From Nageia nagi (lineage: Eukaryota; Pinophyta), in contig JBITNC010000001.1 in the NCBI GenBank assembly GCA_050084985.1, positions 153,450,001 to 153,514,000 of the forward strand: DNA of 64,000 bases. The letters run 5' to 3'. The notes beneath the pieces were generated by a model. It was not told the origin of the DNA. It made no database searches and saw only the letters and a list, made by a program, of their open reading frames with translations. This document shows positions 11,978-23,771 of this stretch, one piece after another. Each line of letters begins with the position of its first letter. Position 1 is the stretch's first letter. A program made the position numbers and the translations under genes.

Positions 11978-13849
11978 TCCTTCTCAACTTAATCATCCAT
12001 CTCATCATCGAATCAGGGTCTAGTATCTTATGCTATCCATAAGGAATCTTCATCATATAAATGCTTTATGTTCTATCTCCTAAGTTCTCCACATTTTTTC
12101 CATCAAATTTTCAATCCTCTTTTTGCATCAAGTTCATCTCTTCCTAGTGCTAAAAGGTACTGAATCAATGGTAGTCATAAAATAGTAAGTGTAGTTATAC
12201 ACTACTCAATTTTGAAGTAGTTGATCACTTATCCGTTTGACCTCGTATGGTTGCACTAGAAAGTTGATTAGTATAGCCCAAAAAAGAATGTCTAAACCAA
12301 TAATGTGTAGCATAATCTAGTATAATTTTAGTAGAGGGACTAAGTTATAATTTCAATACCTTAGTCATCAATTGGGGTTCATATTCCTTCTATAAAAATA
12401 ATTAACAAGCATTGACTTTAATGAGCAACTCTTCTCCATAGATATCCAATTCCCAAGCATATGAGTTTCTCTTCCTAAATAATTTGATGGATATGGTGAT
12501 CAAGATATTAGTCATAGTACAGATTAGATTCTTGTTTCTTTTCAATGTAGCCTTTTGGGTTTTCAAGATCCTAGTAAGTTTCTCTAAGATTTGCTTTGAT
12601 CATTAAAGATTTTGAATATTTTGTTGAATTTGAGTCCTCCAAAAATGAACTATTTTTGGATTGTTGCTACCAAATTGGTAAGGTCTAGTAAAATATTCAA
12701 TGTAATCAAATACAAATCTTACTTCTAACAATCTTGCCAATAACCATCCTAACACTCCATACATGGGAGGCCATTGGACCTAGAAATCCTCAAGATGTTC
12801 TCGAAGTGACCTTCTTGTAGCACATTTCAACTACACTTGAGGGATCTCATAGGGACAATACAAAAAGATAAACTAAAGCTTTGTAAATTTCAACTCATCC
12901 TTTAAAAATACATGATGGGAATCCATAATTATTATGAGGTCTTCATCCATAACACTTAATTTCCACCCATGTATCTTATACCAATATGCAGTATGTAAAA
13001 TTAGGCTTCGAACTCAATATGGTATTGTTAATAATAGTTTTCAGTCTAGTTTAGAGAAGGGGAATAGTTCATAAGTATCATGATCAACATCATAGGTTTG
13101 GTAGTAGAAATGGTTCCATTAGACTTCCTTTTTGAGGAGTGGTGGCTTCCTTAATGGGAGATTTTATCTAAGGAAGTCACCAAGCACTTTCATCATTCAT
13201 TCTTAGCTCCTTTTTATCGTGTCATATTTTCTATTCTTTTATGATTACTAATATTTTCATTATACTTCTATTTGTACAACCATTTTTAATTATTTGTAAC
13301 TTCCTTCTTTTTAATAATTTGTTAACACTTTGATTTTTGCTTGATAAAAAAAGGGCCTTCATTTCATAATTACATTTACCAATAGATATTTCATCATTAA
13401 TCCCAAGGGTTTACCCTTCTTCCAAAAAGATTCATTTTGTAATGCATAATTATGGCATAATACAATTCTCTCCTACCACATCACTACTAGGATATTCATA
13501 ATGACTAAGAATCAAATGCAATGGATTGATGGGATCGAACTTAGGTTGAATAAAGTACTATTCCCTTTGGAAGATCCAAAATTTTGAGTCATGATAATTT
13601 TTTTGATGGAGTACTTTTAGTTTGGATTTAATTTGGATGATTTGAATGATATCGATTGGTTCCTTATCGATTAACTCCTCTATTTTTGTTATATGTCAAC
13701 ATCCACCTGATTTATATGTTGTAGCTCCCCAATTATTCTTCCAACTGTTACTTCCCATTTTTATTTCTTTTATTCCAAGGTGAACACTTGACTTTTACTC
13801 CTATTTAGTTATTTGAGTTTATTGATCAAGAGAGGAAAGTATTTCTAGA
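11978..13849. other. Decayed stretch, probably retroelement-derived
   Basis: This lies between the candidate LTR and the minus-strand coiled-coil/gag pseudogene, where pol would be expected. I translated the minus strand and found no protease, reverse transcriptase, RNase H or integrase motif that I would defend. Confidence 0.3.
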
Positions 13850-16700
13850 ACTCTTTCAACCATGTCATGAATTAGGTCATTTGTATGTCAATTTCAAAAA
13901 AATATGGTTATTCCTACTACTCCATTAGATGATGAATATATGCACAAAAAACCTTGAACTTCTCCATATTCCCTTATAGCTTTGTGAAAAGGTTTTTCAA
14001 CTCTCCTTGTTGCTTCTTAAAATCTTACTCTTTTATTTTGTGCAATCATTCTAATTCCATCTATACTATCACTACCTTTTCTACCTCCTTTATCAATAAA
14101 TGGATTTTCTCTATCAAAGATGGGAGTTATTCTAGGTCCTTTCTTAGTCAGGAAACTACCTCCAAAAATTGTTTATTTTGTTTGACCAACTCAATTTGGG
14201 CCTCCTTTTCTACCTCAAGAAGTTTATTAGTCATTTCTTTCACATTCCTCATTTCTTCAGTATCCCTATTCCATTGTTGTTGCATGGTGTGTATTTCCTT
14301 CTCCTTTTTCAAAGTTCTTCTCTTATGGCCTCAATATTAGGTCTTGGAGGGTCTATACTTATGCTTGTACTTCTCAACTATTGTATTCCCCTTAAATTCT
14401 TGCTGATATTTTTTGACCTCAACCTTGTGTGTACTTATCATTTCGATCATCTCCTCCTACTGATGTTGTATATCTAATTGATCTTATGTTGCATGTAGGT
14501 TACTATGTATTTCAAATAGTCCTTGGTGGAGTGATCAGGGTGAAATTCTACAGAGGGAAAATATTGATGAATCATGGTGTTAAGTTCAATGATGTTGGTG
14601 TACTAGGTACTTTTGGTGATAATGGTAGTGACTAGTTGTTCCAATTTATCGATGATTTTATTTGATGGGCTGGAAGTATAATTGACATGATTTTGAAATT
14701 GGTATAAAATGGATTGGATGAATCCTATAAGTTCTATGCACTAAAATTCTCAAGCTTGATGAAATGAATCAATATTTCTATTGATAGCTTCACTAATCCT
14801 AAAATGATTGAGAATCAAAAAGTGGGTTGTATCCTTCATGTTGTACCATTTACTTTCTATGACATGGGAATTTGGAATGGGTAGGTTGAAGGGTTTGATT
14901 GAATTTTTGTATAGTTAAACATGCATTTACTAGATGTCCTTCTTTAGGATAGATATGGAACAAAATTTCTTTGCATTATGTTGGTATTATGGAGTTTTCT
15001 TGAGTTGTCAATTTATTGATCTTCTTTGATAGCATCATCAATTGACTAGATAAATCATTGCTCATAGTATTTACTCATCAAGGTTGTGATTCAATCTCAA
15101 TAGGTACTTGTAATGCATCGATATATGTTGGATATATTTTCTCCATAGCTCTTCTTAATTTTGGTCATAATCCATAGATGAGCCATTCCACCTTCTATTT
15201 TTCAATCATTGGTTCTTGAAGACATCTTTGAGTGACTTTAAATTTTTTATCATATTCTTGTACAGTTTCTTTGGGTTCCATGATTAAATCATGCATCTTT
15301 CTTACCCTTTGTAGTCCAACTTATGGAAAATGATACTCAACTTTGAAATATGCCTTGAATTCATTCCATATTTTCATTGTTCTCCCTAGGGGATGATATG
15401 TGAATTTCATATACCACTTCAGTACTTCATCTTGTAATGTAGATATAAACTCATTTACAAATATTCCCTCTTTTATAACATGTTATCATACCCAATCATT
15501 TTCTAATATAAATAAATGCTCTTTGATGTTGTGGGTATCTTTTTTGGAGATATGTAATTTAGTGGAGGTTTTCATTTGTAGTCGATTACTTTGTTGGGAT
15601 CAAAGGTTATATTGTATCGATCTATTAGGTAGAGGGTGTGGTATCACTTTTTGATGATGTCTATTTGATGTTCTTGATTGGTCTCTTGGTATTTGTATGT
15701 TAAAATAGTTTTCTCCTATAATTTTGGATATGTATTTAAATGGGGGTTCTACTACTTCCTCTATTATGGGAGCTGAGTATTGTCCTTTGGTTCTTGGCTA
15801 CATAAAGAGAGTGGAAATTTTTCTTAAACTTCTAAGTCATCTAATGGTGTGAGGGGTAGGGAGACATTATGGGGGAAAAAGTATTTGATTTATCATCTCT
15901 TCTTATTAATCATACAGATGAGGATCACATTATTACCTATCCTTGGGGTAAAGGGTACTATAGCTTGTTCTATATTCTTGAGGGTTTTCTCTTCTACTTG
16001 GGGTTCAATGGTTTGTGTGATCTCTTCTATTATGGGATTAGGTAAGGCAAACGTTATGCCTCTAACTCTACTTCCTTTGGTATTCATTGATATTGAATGG
16101 TTAGATACATAGGTTAGAGTAGTGTTGATAAATTGATGGAAATTTCTCCTATTACTCTCCCAATGCATCATTGATTAGCCTTGGCTAGTTGTGTTAATTT
16201 TTCCCTTCTCTGGTATTTTATGCCATCCTTTTTGCATTCTTTGACCTTTGTTTCTATGGGCTCTTCTACCCTTACTTTAGTTACAAAGTCCCCAATATCC
16301 CTATCTATGATTTCATTTGACTAATCAATGAGAGGTTGAATTATATTATCTAATATGTTATCAAATTGATTTGAAAGAATTGCTCCATATGGGGTCTTAG
16401 CTGAGCTTACAAATGGGCTAAATGAATTTTCATCATAATCATCTTCTTGTCTTTATACTACTACAAATCCCTCTATGGTCCTTTCTCCCTTTGTATTCAC
16501 CACTACAATCAATCATGGTAATACATTAGTTGATATTTCCTTAGTGATGTCCTTATTCTCCATCGATTTAGGGTCTATCTTACTTTTGGTTATTCCTTCT
16601 TCGGTATGATAACCATTTTCCATTCAATCATGTACTAATTTTTGATCTTTTTTAATATCCTCTTCTGAATATAATCCTAATAATTTACTTATTTCCCTAC
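13850..16700 (-). pseudogene. Retrotransposon Gag-like protein with long coiled-coil tail
   Basis: Read on the minus strand from about 16.7 kb down. The first part is a long acidic region (for example PYGAILSNQFDNILDNIIQP near 16390). Next comes a capsid-like stretch (LKWYMKF near 15420, FKAYFKVEYHFP near 15340, MEPKETVQEYDKKFK near 15260, GLxPKLRRAMEKIYPTYIDA near 15150) that fits the retrotransposon Gag family. A zinc-knuckle-like KEGHLVNAC follows near 14930, with its upstream Cys positions changed to Phe and Tyr. Beyond it, about 14340-13850 encodes a heptad-like, Glu/Lys/Leu-rich coiled coil (EMTNKLLEVEKEAQIELVKQ). Stops and several frameshifts break it up. No pol follows that I can recognise, so it may be a gag-only (TR-GAG-like) element or one whose pol has decayed. 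Confidence 0.6.
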
Positions 16701-17495
16701 TATCTATCTCCATTTCCATATTCTACTTTTCTCTATCTCTAAATTGTTGGTCCTATAATTTATTATAATAAACTCTTCCTAATATTGTCAAACTTTTATC
16801 CAAACTAGTTGCCTCTTCTTTCTTCATCTTTGTATGCTCCTCTATGTTTAGATATTGTTACTTATCAATCCTATTTTTCTTATATATAAACTCCCTTATC
16901 AAAACATCATATATTTCCCCCCTAGTACACTTTTACCCACACCATACCGATTCAGTTACTTATCTTCCCTCCATATCTTCCCCTAACCTCAGACACATCC
17001 CCCCTACAAGTACGTGAGAGTGTCCAAGGTAGCCCCTTGCTCAATCAAATACCTTTTACAAATCAAGGGAAGGTTTTCTAAAAATATTTTCCTAGGTCCC
17101 CTATAAAATATTTATCTACATTCTTCCCATGATACCCAATCTTGTAATGTAAATTTAGTAGTGTAGGTATCTAACATGTTATATACCCACTCATTAACAT
17201 TTCACATCCAAGTCCAAATTGATCATTCTAACTACAGTAAGTTCTCTTTATACCACTTAATTTTAGGTATAAAAAGATGTGTTTTAAATTCCTTTTACTT
17301 GATTATCAACTTCAAAAATATGTTTGAAAATTCACAAAAAAAAATTGTAACTCCTATCTCTATGAATTAGATTGATCAATCTTGCTTTACCATTTCCCAT
17401 TCATTGAATAAACCACTTCCTAAAGTTTTTCAATTCCCTCAAGAACCACACTTGCCATGATTTTTGTGAAGGAAGAAAAGGTATGCATTTGTCAT

Positions 17496-17891
17496 TGTTA
17501 GGATCCCACATCCTAACATTTTAGTGTTAATATTAGTATTTTATTTAATTGTTAGCCTATAGTGTAAATTGTAATATTATGATTGTAAGTGCAGGGCCTA
17601 ATTTTGCATTACTATTAGGGTTAGGATTAGTTTATTATAAATACATAGAAGTGTGTGGGGAAATGCATTTAGAACATTACTTTTCACTTTTGGGAGTTGT
17701 AAGGAGGTAGCCCACTCGAAGCAACCTATGATTCTATTACTATTCTGTAAAATCCTATTTGCTATTTCATGTTCTATTTATTAGTTCATGCTCTATTATT
17801 TCCATAGAAAATTTTTATTTTTCCTATTTCAAACTGATATTCATTTCATTTTTGCAATATTTTACTTTTTTATAATTGTAGCATCATAACA
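17496..17891 (+). repeat. 5' LTR of the gypsy element
   Basis: Begins TG and ends CA, about 396 bases. The first 23 bases are a perfect 9-base inverted repeat (tgttaggat/atcctaaca) around a 5-base loop. A TATA-like ttataaata lies at 17635-17643. The 3' end is fixed by the primer site that follows. Confidence 0.75.
17636..17643 (+). promoter_or_regulatory. TATA-like box in the LTR
   Basis: tataaata about 140 bases into the LTR, the expected place for the U3 promoter. The U3/R boundary cannot be fixed by eye. Confidence 0.5.
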
Positions 17892-17892
17892 T

Positions 17893-17906
17893 CTAGTATC
17901 AAACCT
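17893..17906 (+). other. Primer-binding site, initiator tRNA-Met type (degenerate)
   Basis: ctagtatcaaacc directly after the LTR resembles the common plant site TGGTATCAGAGCC, with G-to-A changes at two positions. It supports the LTR end call. Confidence 0.65.
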
Positions 17907-18660
17907 CTTTCCAAGGCCATTCTACTACAGGAAAACAAAAAAAAAATTGAAGTCTAAGCTAGAAACCCTATACTAAGGATTTTTAAATATCTAGGAGGAT
18001 CTATCATTTATTGCTAAGCACACTTGCCCATAAAGCTATGTGTGAAGTGAGGTGTAAAAAACTTTGCACCAATAACCAAAACTCATATAGAACCCTACAC
18101 AAAATTGGACTCCATTATCGAAAGGTATATTAGAGACTATCTAGGCTATAAACTAAAACTAGATAGGAAGCTATGTCAACCATCTATAAACTATAGTGCA
18201 CCAACAAGTGCTACTAGAAAGTTACTTATCATAGAAGCCATATCCATAGCCTCTTTCCTTGCAAAAGTTGTATAGGAGGGGTGTTTAAACAAGCCTATAG
18301 AGCAGATAATCCTTACCCTAGAATCGTTTCTTCACACAAAAAACTTTGATTCAAAAAGCAGAATGTATGAGATGCAATTTTTTAGAGCCATCAAAAATAG
18401 CAGTTTAGAGGTAGCAAAAAATTTAGAGATAAATAACTAAAAATCTATACCATTTTAGTAGTTTTTAACAAAAGTAGGCAAACTCATAGACATAAAAAAG
18501 AGAGTCTAGGGGTCCAAAAATCATCATCAAGAGACCTAGCCCATTGTGATCATCTTTTTGAGCTAATCATTTTGATATATTACACCCATACACTTTTTTT
18601 AGCACTTCTAAAAATAGTAGTTTCTAAAAATATCAACTTTAGAAATAGCATTTTTTAGAA

Positions 18661-19620
18661 ATGGCACCTAAAATAAGATCCCAAATAGAAGTAAAAGCTG
18701 ATCCTACCATGATGACATTTCAAACTATGATCCAACAAATGGTAGATACACTTACTAGTACATTCAGGGTAGAAATCTAATAAATACAAACCCAAATATA
18801 GACCCTTGATAATAAATGTGATAGTGTTCAACTAAGTCTTAGTCATACCAACAATGCATCTACTTCACAACAATCAGGGTAGTCAAGAAATGCACAAGGG
18901 TATCATCATAACTTTTAGAGCCAACAAGGTAATTTCATCCTTCCATGCACAACCAAATTAGATTTTTCTCGATTTGATGGAGATAATCCCATTGGCTAGA
19001 TTTATAAGGCTGGATATTATTTCACATTGAACCAAATCCCAGAGGATTTGAAGGTGCACATGGAAACTTTTCATTTGGACTATGAGGCTCTCCAATGGCA
19101 CTAGTGGTACTCAAAGATGCATCCTACACCTTCATGGGATGAATTCATTCAAAAATTATTGATCTATTTTGGTTCTAGTGACTATGAAGATTTCATAGGG
19201 GCATTGACCAAGTTACATCAAACTACCATAGTCAAAGAATACCAAAATTAGTTTGAGAAATTGGCAAATCACAAAGAGGGGTTAGATAATGCATTTTTCA
19301 TAAGTTGTTTTATCAGTGGATTAAAGGAAGAAATTAAACTAGAGGTCAAAATGTTTAATCCCAAAACTATGATGGATGCTATTGACTTGGCAAAGCTTGC
19401 TCAAGATAAAGCCAGTGCTCATTGATAAAATGCAAGACCTCCATTCACCAAAACACATAATATTTCCTAATCCTCAAGTAACACAAGTGCCCCACCATCG
19501 AATCCCATAATGCAAACTAAGAAGTTAACATGGGAGGAAGTGGAAGAGCATTGAAATAAGGGCTTATGCTATAATTATGATGAGAAATTTATTTATGGTC
19601 ATCGTTGTACATAATAAAAG
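18661..19620 (+). pseudogene. Gypsy gag (in-frame stops only)
   Basis: Structural polyprotein of the element. It starts MAPKIRSQIEVKAD at 18661. The capsid region runs from about residue 100 (DFSRFDGDNP) through ALTKLHQTTIVKEY and FISGLKEEIKLEV, matching plant retrotransposon Gag. The nucleic-acid-binding end reads GLCYNYDEKFIYGHRC at 19561-19605, a plant gypsy zinc knuckle whose second Cys is Tyr. Fourteen stops lie in frame (for example 18778, 18997, 19102, 19249), nearly all where Gln, Trp or Arg is expected. There is no frameshift relative to the protease and RT that follow. Confidence 0.85.
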
Positions 19621-20340
19621 TTATATTTTCTTGATGCTGATGCTCCTAGTGAGAAGGAATATGAGAGTGCACCTAAAGAAGCTATAGAGAAAATTCCAAA
19701 TGAAGAGGCCCCAATTATCTCTTACAATGCATTGGAAAGAATAACCACATCTCAAACTATGAATATCAAAGGGATTTTTAAAAAGCACCCTCTCATAATA
19801 TTGTTGGATTCGGGAAGTACTCATAATTTTATTAATCCACAAGTGGCTAAGGTTGCTAACTAGTAAATTCACCCTACAAGTAATTTTGAGGTCATGGTTG
19901 GTAATGGAGGAAAAATAGCATGTAAAGGCACATGTCATAATGTCAAACTGAGCATGGACCACTATACTTTGAAAAGTGACATGTACACTTTACCACTTGG
20001 GGGATGTGATATAGTTTTGGGGGTACAATGGTTGAGGACTTTGGGCACTGTATAGTGGAATTTTGTGGAGCTATGGATGAGCTTCAGAGTAGATGAACAA
20101 GAGCATACACTCAAGGGATTATAGGGTGGATCTATATAAATTAAGAGCTCACATCACATGGAAAAGTTCCTACAAAAAATTGGAAAAGGGATGCTAGCAT
20201 AGTTACACTCCTTAATAATCATCAAATCTAAAATCACAAAGCCTAAGGATTTGTAGCCCATTTTAAGTAAGCATTCAAGTACCTTTGAGGAACCAATGGG
20301 ATTACCACTCTAGCAATCACATGATCATGCTATTTAATTG
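19621..20340 (+). pseudogene. Gypsy aspartic protease region
   Basis: Continues in the same frame as gag. The active-site motif DSGSTHNFI is at 19807-19833, and LGGCDIVLGVQWL at 19999-20034 is the conserved second protease block of plant gypsy elements. Stops at 19861, 19864, 20053, 20122, 20137, 20200, 20254, 20311 and 20335 inactivate it. Confidence 0.85.
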
Positions 20341-21235
20341 GTACCGAGAAGTCACCCACCAAACATTTATCCTTATCGGTATCCTTGTTTATAGAAAAAT
20401 GAAATTGAAAAATTGGTTAAGGAATTATTGGATGTAGGAGTAATCTGACTTAGCATAAGCCCATATTTTTCTCTAATTATATTGGTTCATAAAAAATATG
20501 GTTCATGGCATATGTGTGTGGATTTTAGGGCCCTTAACAAAATTACCATCAAGGACAAATTTCCCATCTTAATCATTGATGAATTATTAGATGAACTACA
20601 TGGGGGAAGATATTTTTCCCAGTTGAACCTACAATCTGGGTATCACCAAATCTCTCTCAAGGAGGAGGATATACCAAAAACTACATTTTGCACCCATGAG
20701 GGCCATTATGAGTTCCTAGTCATGCCTTTTGGCCTCATAAATGCTCCATCCACATTTCAAAGTTTAATGAATTAGGTGTTTCATTCATTCCTTAGGAAAT
20801 TCATTCTAGTTTTCTTTGATGATATCTTGATCTATAGTAAGACATGGTAATAACATGTGGCACATGTTGACCAAACCTTACAAATTTTGAAGGAACACTA
20901 GCTATATGTAGAAAAATCAAAATGCTCATTCGATAAGAGGGAACTTGACTACTTAGGCCATGTTATATCTGAAGAGGGAGTTAAGGTGGATCCACAAAAG
21001 ATTACTAACATGCAAAACTAGTCTATTCCTAAATATTTGAAAAGTCTTCAAGGATTCTTAGGTTTGATAGGCTATTATCAAAAATTTGTGAAGGATAATG
21101 GCAAGATTGTAGCACCTCTTACCATGTTGCTAAAAAATAATGCTTTTTAATGGTCACCTCAAGCTAAGGCAGCTTTCCTTAAGCTCAAGGAGGTGATGTG
21201 TACCACACTGGTATTAATAACTTATGTGTTTCTCT
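20341..21235 (+). pseudogene. Gypsy reverse transcriptase, truncated in RNase H
   Basis: Still in the frame of gag. RT blocks in order: [18 protein letters not shown] (20503-20556), [13 protein letters not shown] (20617-20655), [17 protein letters not shown] (20692-20742), FFDDILIYS with the catalytic Asp pair (20812-20838), and LDYLGHVISEEGVKVDP (20944-20994). The linker SLQGFLGLIGYYQKFV (21046-21093) and the start of the RNase H-proximal AKAAFLKLKEVMCTT follow. Homology stops near 21215. Stops include 20392, 20446, 20773, 20848, 20851, 20899, 21019 and 21148. Confidence 0.9.
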
Positions 21236-21814
21236 CATGCCAACATGCCTCATATCTCATTTATAACTTATGTGTTTCAACTTGAATGATTTTCCCAAAG
21301 GTAATGTCTTATTTTTAAAACATGAATTATGGCTGCTAGCATAATTCACCTCATATATTATTAAATTTTCTTTTTAAAATATAATACCTCCTAACCCTTC
21401 CAAAGAAACATTAATATGCATCATGTGGATGTAGAGTAATAAGCATAGGTGTAGCAATGATATTTTCTTTTAGGGTAGAAGAATCTTTTTTACACTTCTC
21501 CATCCATATTTATTAAGTTATCCTCTCTAGTTAATACCCTTTTCATTGGGTATAACTTATATATTATCCATTCAACTTTAAAGAGATTAGGTCACTCCTA
21601 ATATTTGAAATTATTAAAAATACCATGTCTTATTGCATCTTGGGAAAGTTTCCAAAGCTCTAATAAATCACATTGGGGTTCCATAACCTGATTCCACCCA
21701 AAAAAGTTAATTTTGTCTCAAGGATACTTGGATTAGCATTCTTTATCTAATAGATTCTTACAATAAAATATTTGTGGACCACAAGCCCAAGAGTTTGAAC
21801 TTAACACTATGATA
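21236..21814. other. AT-rich junction stretch without a gene
   Basis: Lies between the truncated gypsy element and repeat R2a. No motif recognised. Confidence 0.4.
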
Positions 21815-22050
21815 CCAATGTAGCACTCCACCTATTCCTATCTTAACTAAAAGTGTAAAATTTAGATCTATTTTTTATTACTTAATATTCAACACCTGAA
21901 TGATTTAATAATGGATAAAAGTGCTCCACATAAACATATCAAAATCACTAGCTAGTAGATACCCACATGGCAAGATTGGCCAAATATGAATTAACCAATC
22001 ACTAGACCAAAAAAGGGATTTTAGGGGCAATTTTGAACCACTACCTAATA
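21815..22050. repeat. Partial copy of the dispersed repeat (R2a)
   Basis: Corresponds to R1 from about 5020 to 5210. Shared landmarks in order are cacctattcct, tatttaatattcaacac/tacttaatattcaacac, gaatgattta, tccacat, aagattggccaaat and attaaccaatc. The continuation of the repeat is found again only at 29390, beyond the PPR/satellite block, so a once-continuous copy may have been split there. Confidence 0.6.
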
Positions 22051-22440
22051 TATTTAATTATGGTTATTTTCCCACCAACTATGAGGTCATCACCAAAAGT
22101 CCCCTCTCTATAGAGTGACTAATAACTTCCAGTATATGGTACTTGAAACTAGCACCTAATATCATAAAGAGGATATCATAAACCACCTCTTAATCAACCA
22201 ATATGGATAACTAAAACTACCCCTCAACCTACGAACTTATTTGTTTAAAAGTGAAGGTTTTAGTTATCACTTTATGGATGTATGTGTTGGTGTAAAATTG
22301 TTGCATATTTATCTTATTTTAAAAAAGGGAGCATAGCCTAGAATCATTCTTCCAAATGAAAGAATGCTTCCAAGAAATATTATCTTTGGTTACCTGAGGT
22401 ACCCAATGTCAATCATAATGAGCCCAATTATGATATTGGC

Positions 22441-22930
22441 CATGGACAACATAAAAGATAACATTCATGATCAAGAACACCATATGATATAAAATGATCC
22501 AAATGCACTAATATATGTTCATGATAAAGTACACCATATGATACAAAATGATCCAAATCCACCAACATATGTTCATGATCAAGTACACCATATGATATAA
22601 AATAATCCAAATACACCAAAATATGATATGAAATGATCAAACTACATCATATTGGTTTGAAATTATGCCACTTTACCATATGATATGAAATGATCCAAGT
22701 ACACAATATGATATGAATGATCTAAGTACACCATATGGTTTGAAACAATACAACTATATCATATGATATAAAATATACACCAACATATGATATAAAATTT
22801 ATCTAAGTACATCATATGGTCTGAAATAATGCAATTGTACCATATGATATGAGATGATTTAATACACCATATGATATAAAAATTATGTAACCGTATATGA
22901 TATGAAATTATTCAAATATGTTCTATAGTT
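22441..22930 (+). repeat. Satellite-like array of a catatgatatgaaatgatc motif
   Basis: About fifteen degenerate copies of a 25-30 base unit centred on catatgatat(g/a)aaatgatcc. At about 22460-22620 a higher-order unit of 57 bases (marked by gttcatgatcaagtacacc) repeats about three times. Since 57 is divisible by three, the minus strand reads as a 19-residue protein repeat there. I take that reading as a by-product of the DNA repeat. The same motif recurs singly through 26.9 kb and in opposite orientation at 23772-24120 and 26500-26640. Confidence 0.75.
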
Positions 22931-23160
22931 CCAAAAAAAGTGGTAAGTCAAAAAATATATTCTTGTAATACTTTTCAAATGTTCAAACCATAAATTTAAA
23001 TGCTATGTTATCTTACCTCTACAAAAATCACAATAAGATATCTTCCCCCTAGGATAACTTATTTTAAAAATTATGAATTAGAAGCTCTCAATAGATGTAT
23101 CAGTGTTATGCTTTAGCATTGTTCATAATGTTACCACATAACCAACTTGGATGCTTCAAA
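22931..23160 (+). repeat. Local direct repeat P, copy 1
   Basis: Matches parts of 24785-25395 in the same orientation. Landmarks: aaaagtggtaagt, ttgtaata, aaatttaaatg, ttacctcta, then gaattaga, ttatgctt(c/t)a, attgttca, aatgttaccaca and aaccaacttggatgctt. The last block also occurs inverted near 27832-27885. Confidence 0.65.
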
Positions 23161-23231
23161 CATATGACATTAAATTATCTAATTCCACCATATGATAAGA
23201 AATTATGGACTTTTTAGCACATGCATGATGC

Positions 23232-23364
23232 AAGGCTTGGGAATTCTTTGATAAAATGCATGATGCAAACATAATTTCATTTCTTTCAATGATTGCAAGA
23301 TATAAACACATGATGGAGGTGTGATAATTGTTTGACAAGATGCATGATGAAAACATAGTTTTTT
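23232..23364 (+). pseudogene. PPR fragment 1
   Basis: Reads KAWEFFDKMHDANIIS, then MIARYKHMMEV, two stops, LFDKMHDENIVF. This is the (A/E)LFDKM...N(V/I)(V/I)SWN-MIA-Y pattern of plant PPR repeats, carrying parts of two consecutive motifs. PPR proteins bind organelle RNA as alpha-helical repeats. This piece is isolated from any complete repeat array. Confidence 0.65.
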
Positions 23365-23570
23365 GAAGAATCTTAATTAAGATTCAAATATACTCTAGAA
23401 TTATATTCAAATGATCAAAAATATCATAATTATGATAAAGTATTACATAATCATGCTCAAATGATTCAAATATGTTCTACAATACTACTACCACAACATT
23501 TTGATTTACAAGCACTAAATAGACATCCAAGTAGCACTTTTTGGAAAAATGTAATGAAACATAAAACCTG

Positions 23571-23678
23571 ATAGACATGAGTGCAAAATGTGGATGATGC
23601 ATATTGAAGAAATAGTCTTATAGATTGACATGGTTGGAAAAAATACAATTCATGGCTATAATAAGGATACCCTTAAAC
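23571..23678 (+). pseudogene. PPR fragment 2
   Basis: Opens IDMSAKCG, close to the PPR signature IDMYAKCG, followed by stops and then decayed sequence (SYRLTWLEKIQFMAI). Short and weak beyond the signature. Confidence 0.5.
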
Positions 23679-23771
23679 TATGATCTGATGAACCACTTGG
23701 GAACCACATATTACAAGCACATTTTTACCAACTTAGGAGAGCACTTGAAATATTTTTATCTTTCAATTTTT

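Larger units (their letters stand above)
17496..21235 (+). mobile_element. Ty3/gypsy LTR retrotransposon, 3'-truncated
   Basis: Order seen: 5' LTR (17496-17891), tRNA-Met-type primer site, leader, then gag, protease and reverse transcriptase in one frame, ending abruptly near 21215-21235 just after the start of the RNase H region. Integrase and the 3' LTR are absent. The sequence after the break repeats aacttatgtgttt twice within 80 bases and then passes into repeat R2a. The element is unable to move by itself. Confidence 0.85.

Noticed and set aside
13954-16171. Plus-strand open frames (13954-14635, 15400-15654, 15849-16112)
   Set aside because: They are the reverse side of the minus-strand gag/coiled-coil pseudogene, whose family text is on the minus strand.
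18661-21215. Reassigned stop codons (UAA/UAG read as Gln, as in some green algae and ciliates) to explain the open gypsy frame
   Set aside because: Some stops replace Trp or Arg (for example 18997, 20446, 21019), TGA is also used, the zinc knuckle has lost a Cys, integrase is missing, and other elements nearby have true frameshifts. Decay is simpler.
22441-22930. CRISPR-like array or a repeat protein gene
   Set aside because: Repeats are degenerate, spacers are not unique, the setting is a plant genome, and the 19-residue protein repeat on the minus strand only mirrors the 57-base DNA repeat.
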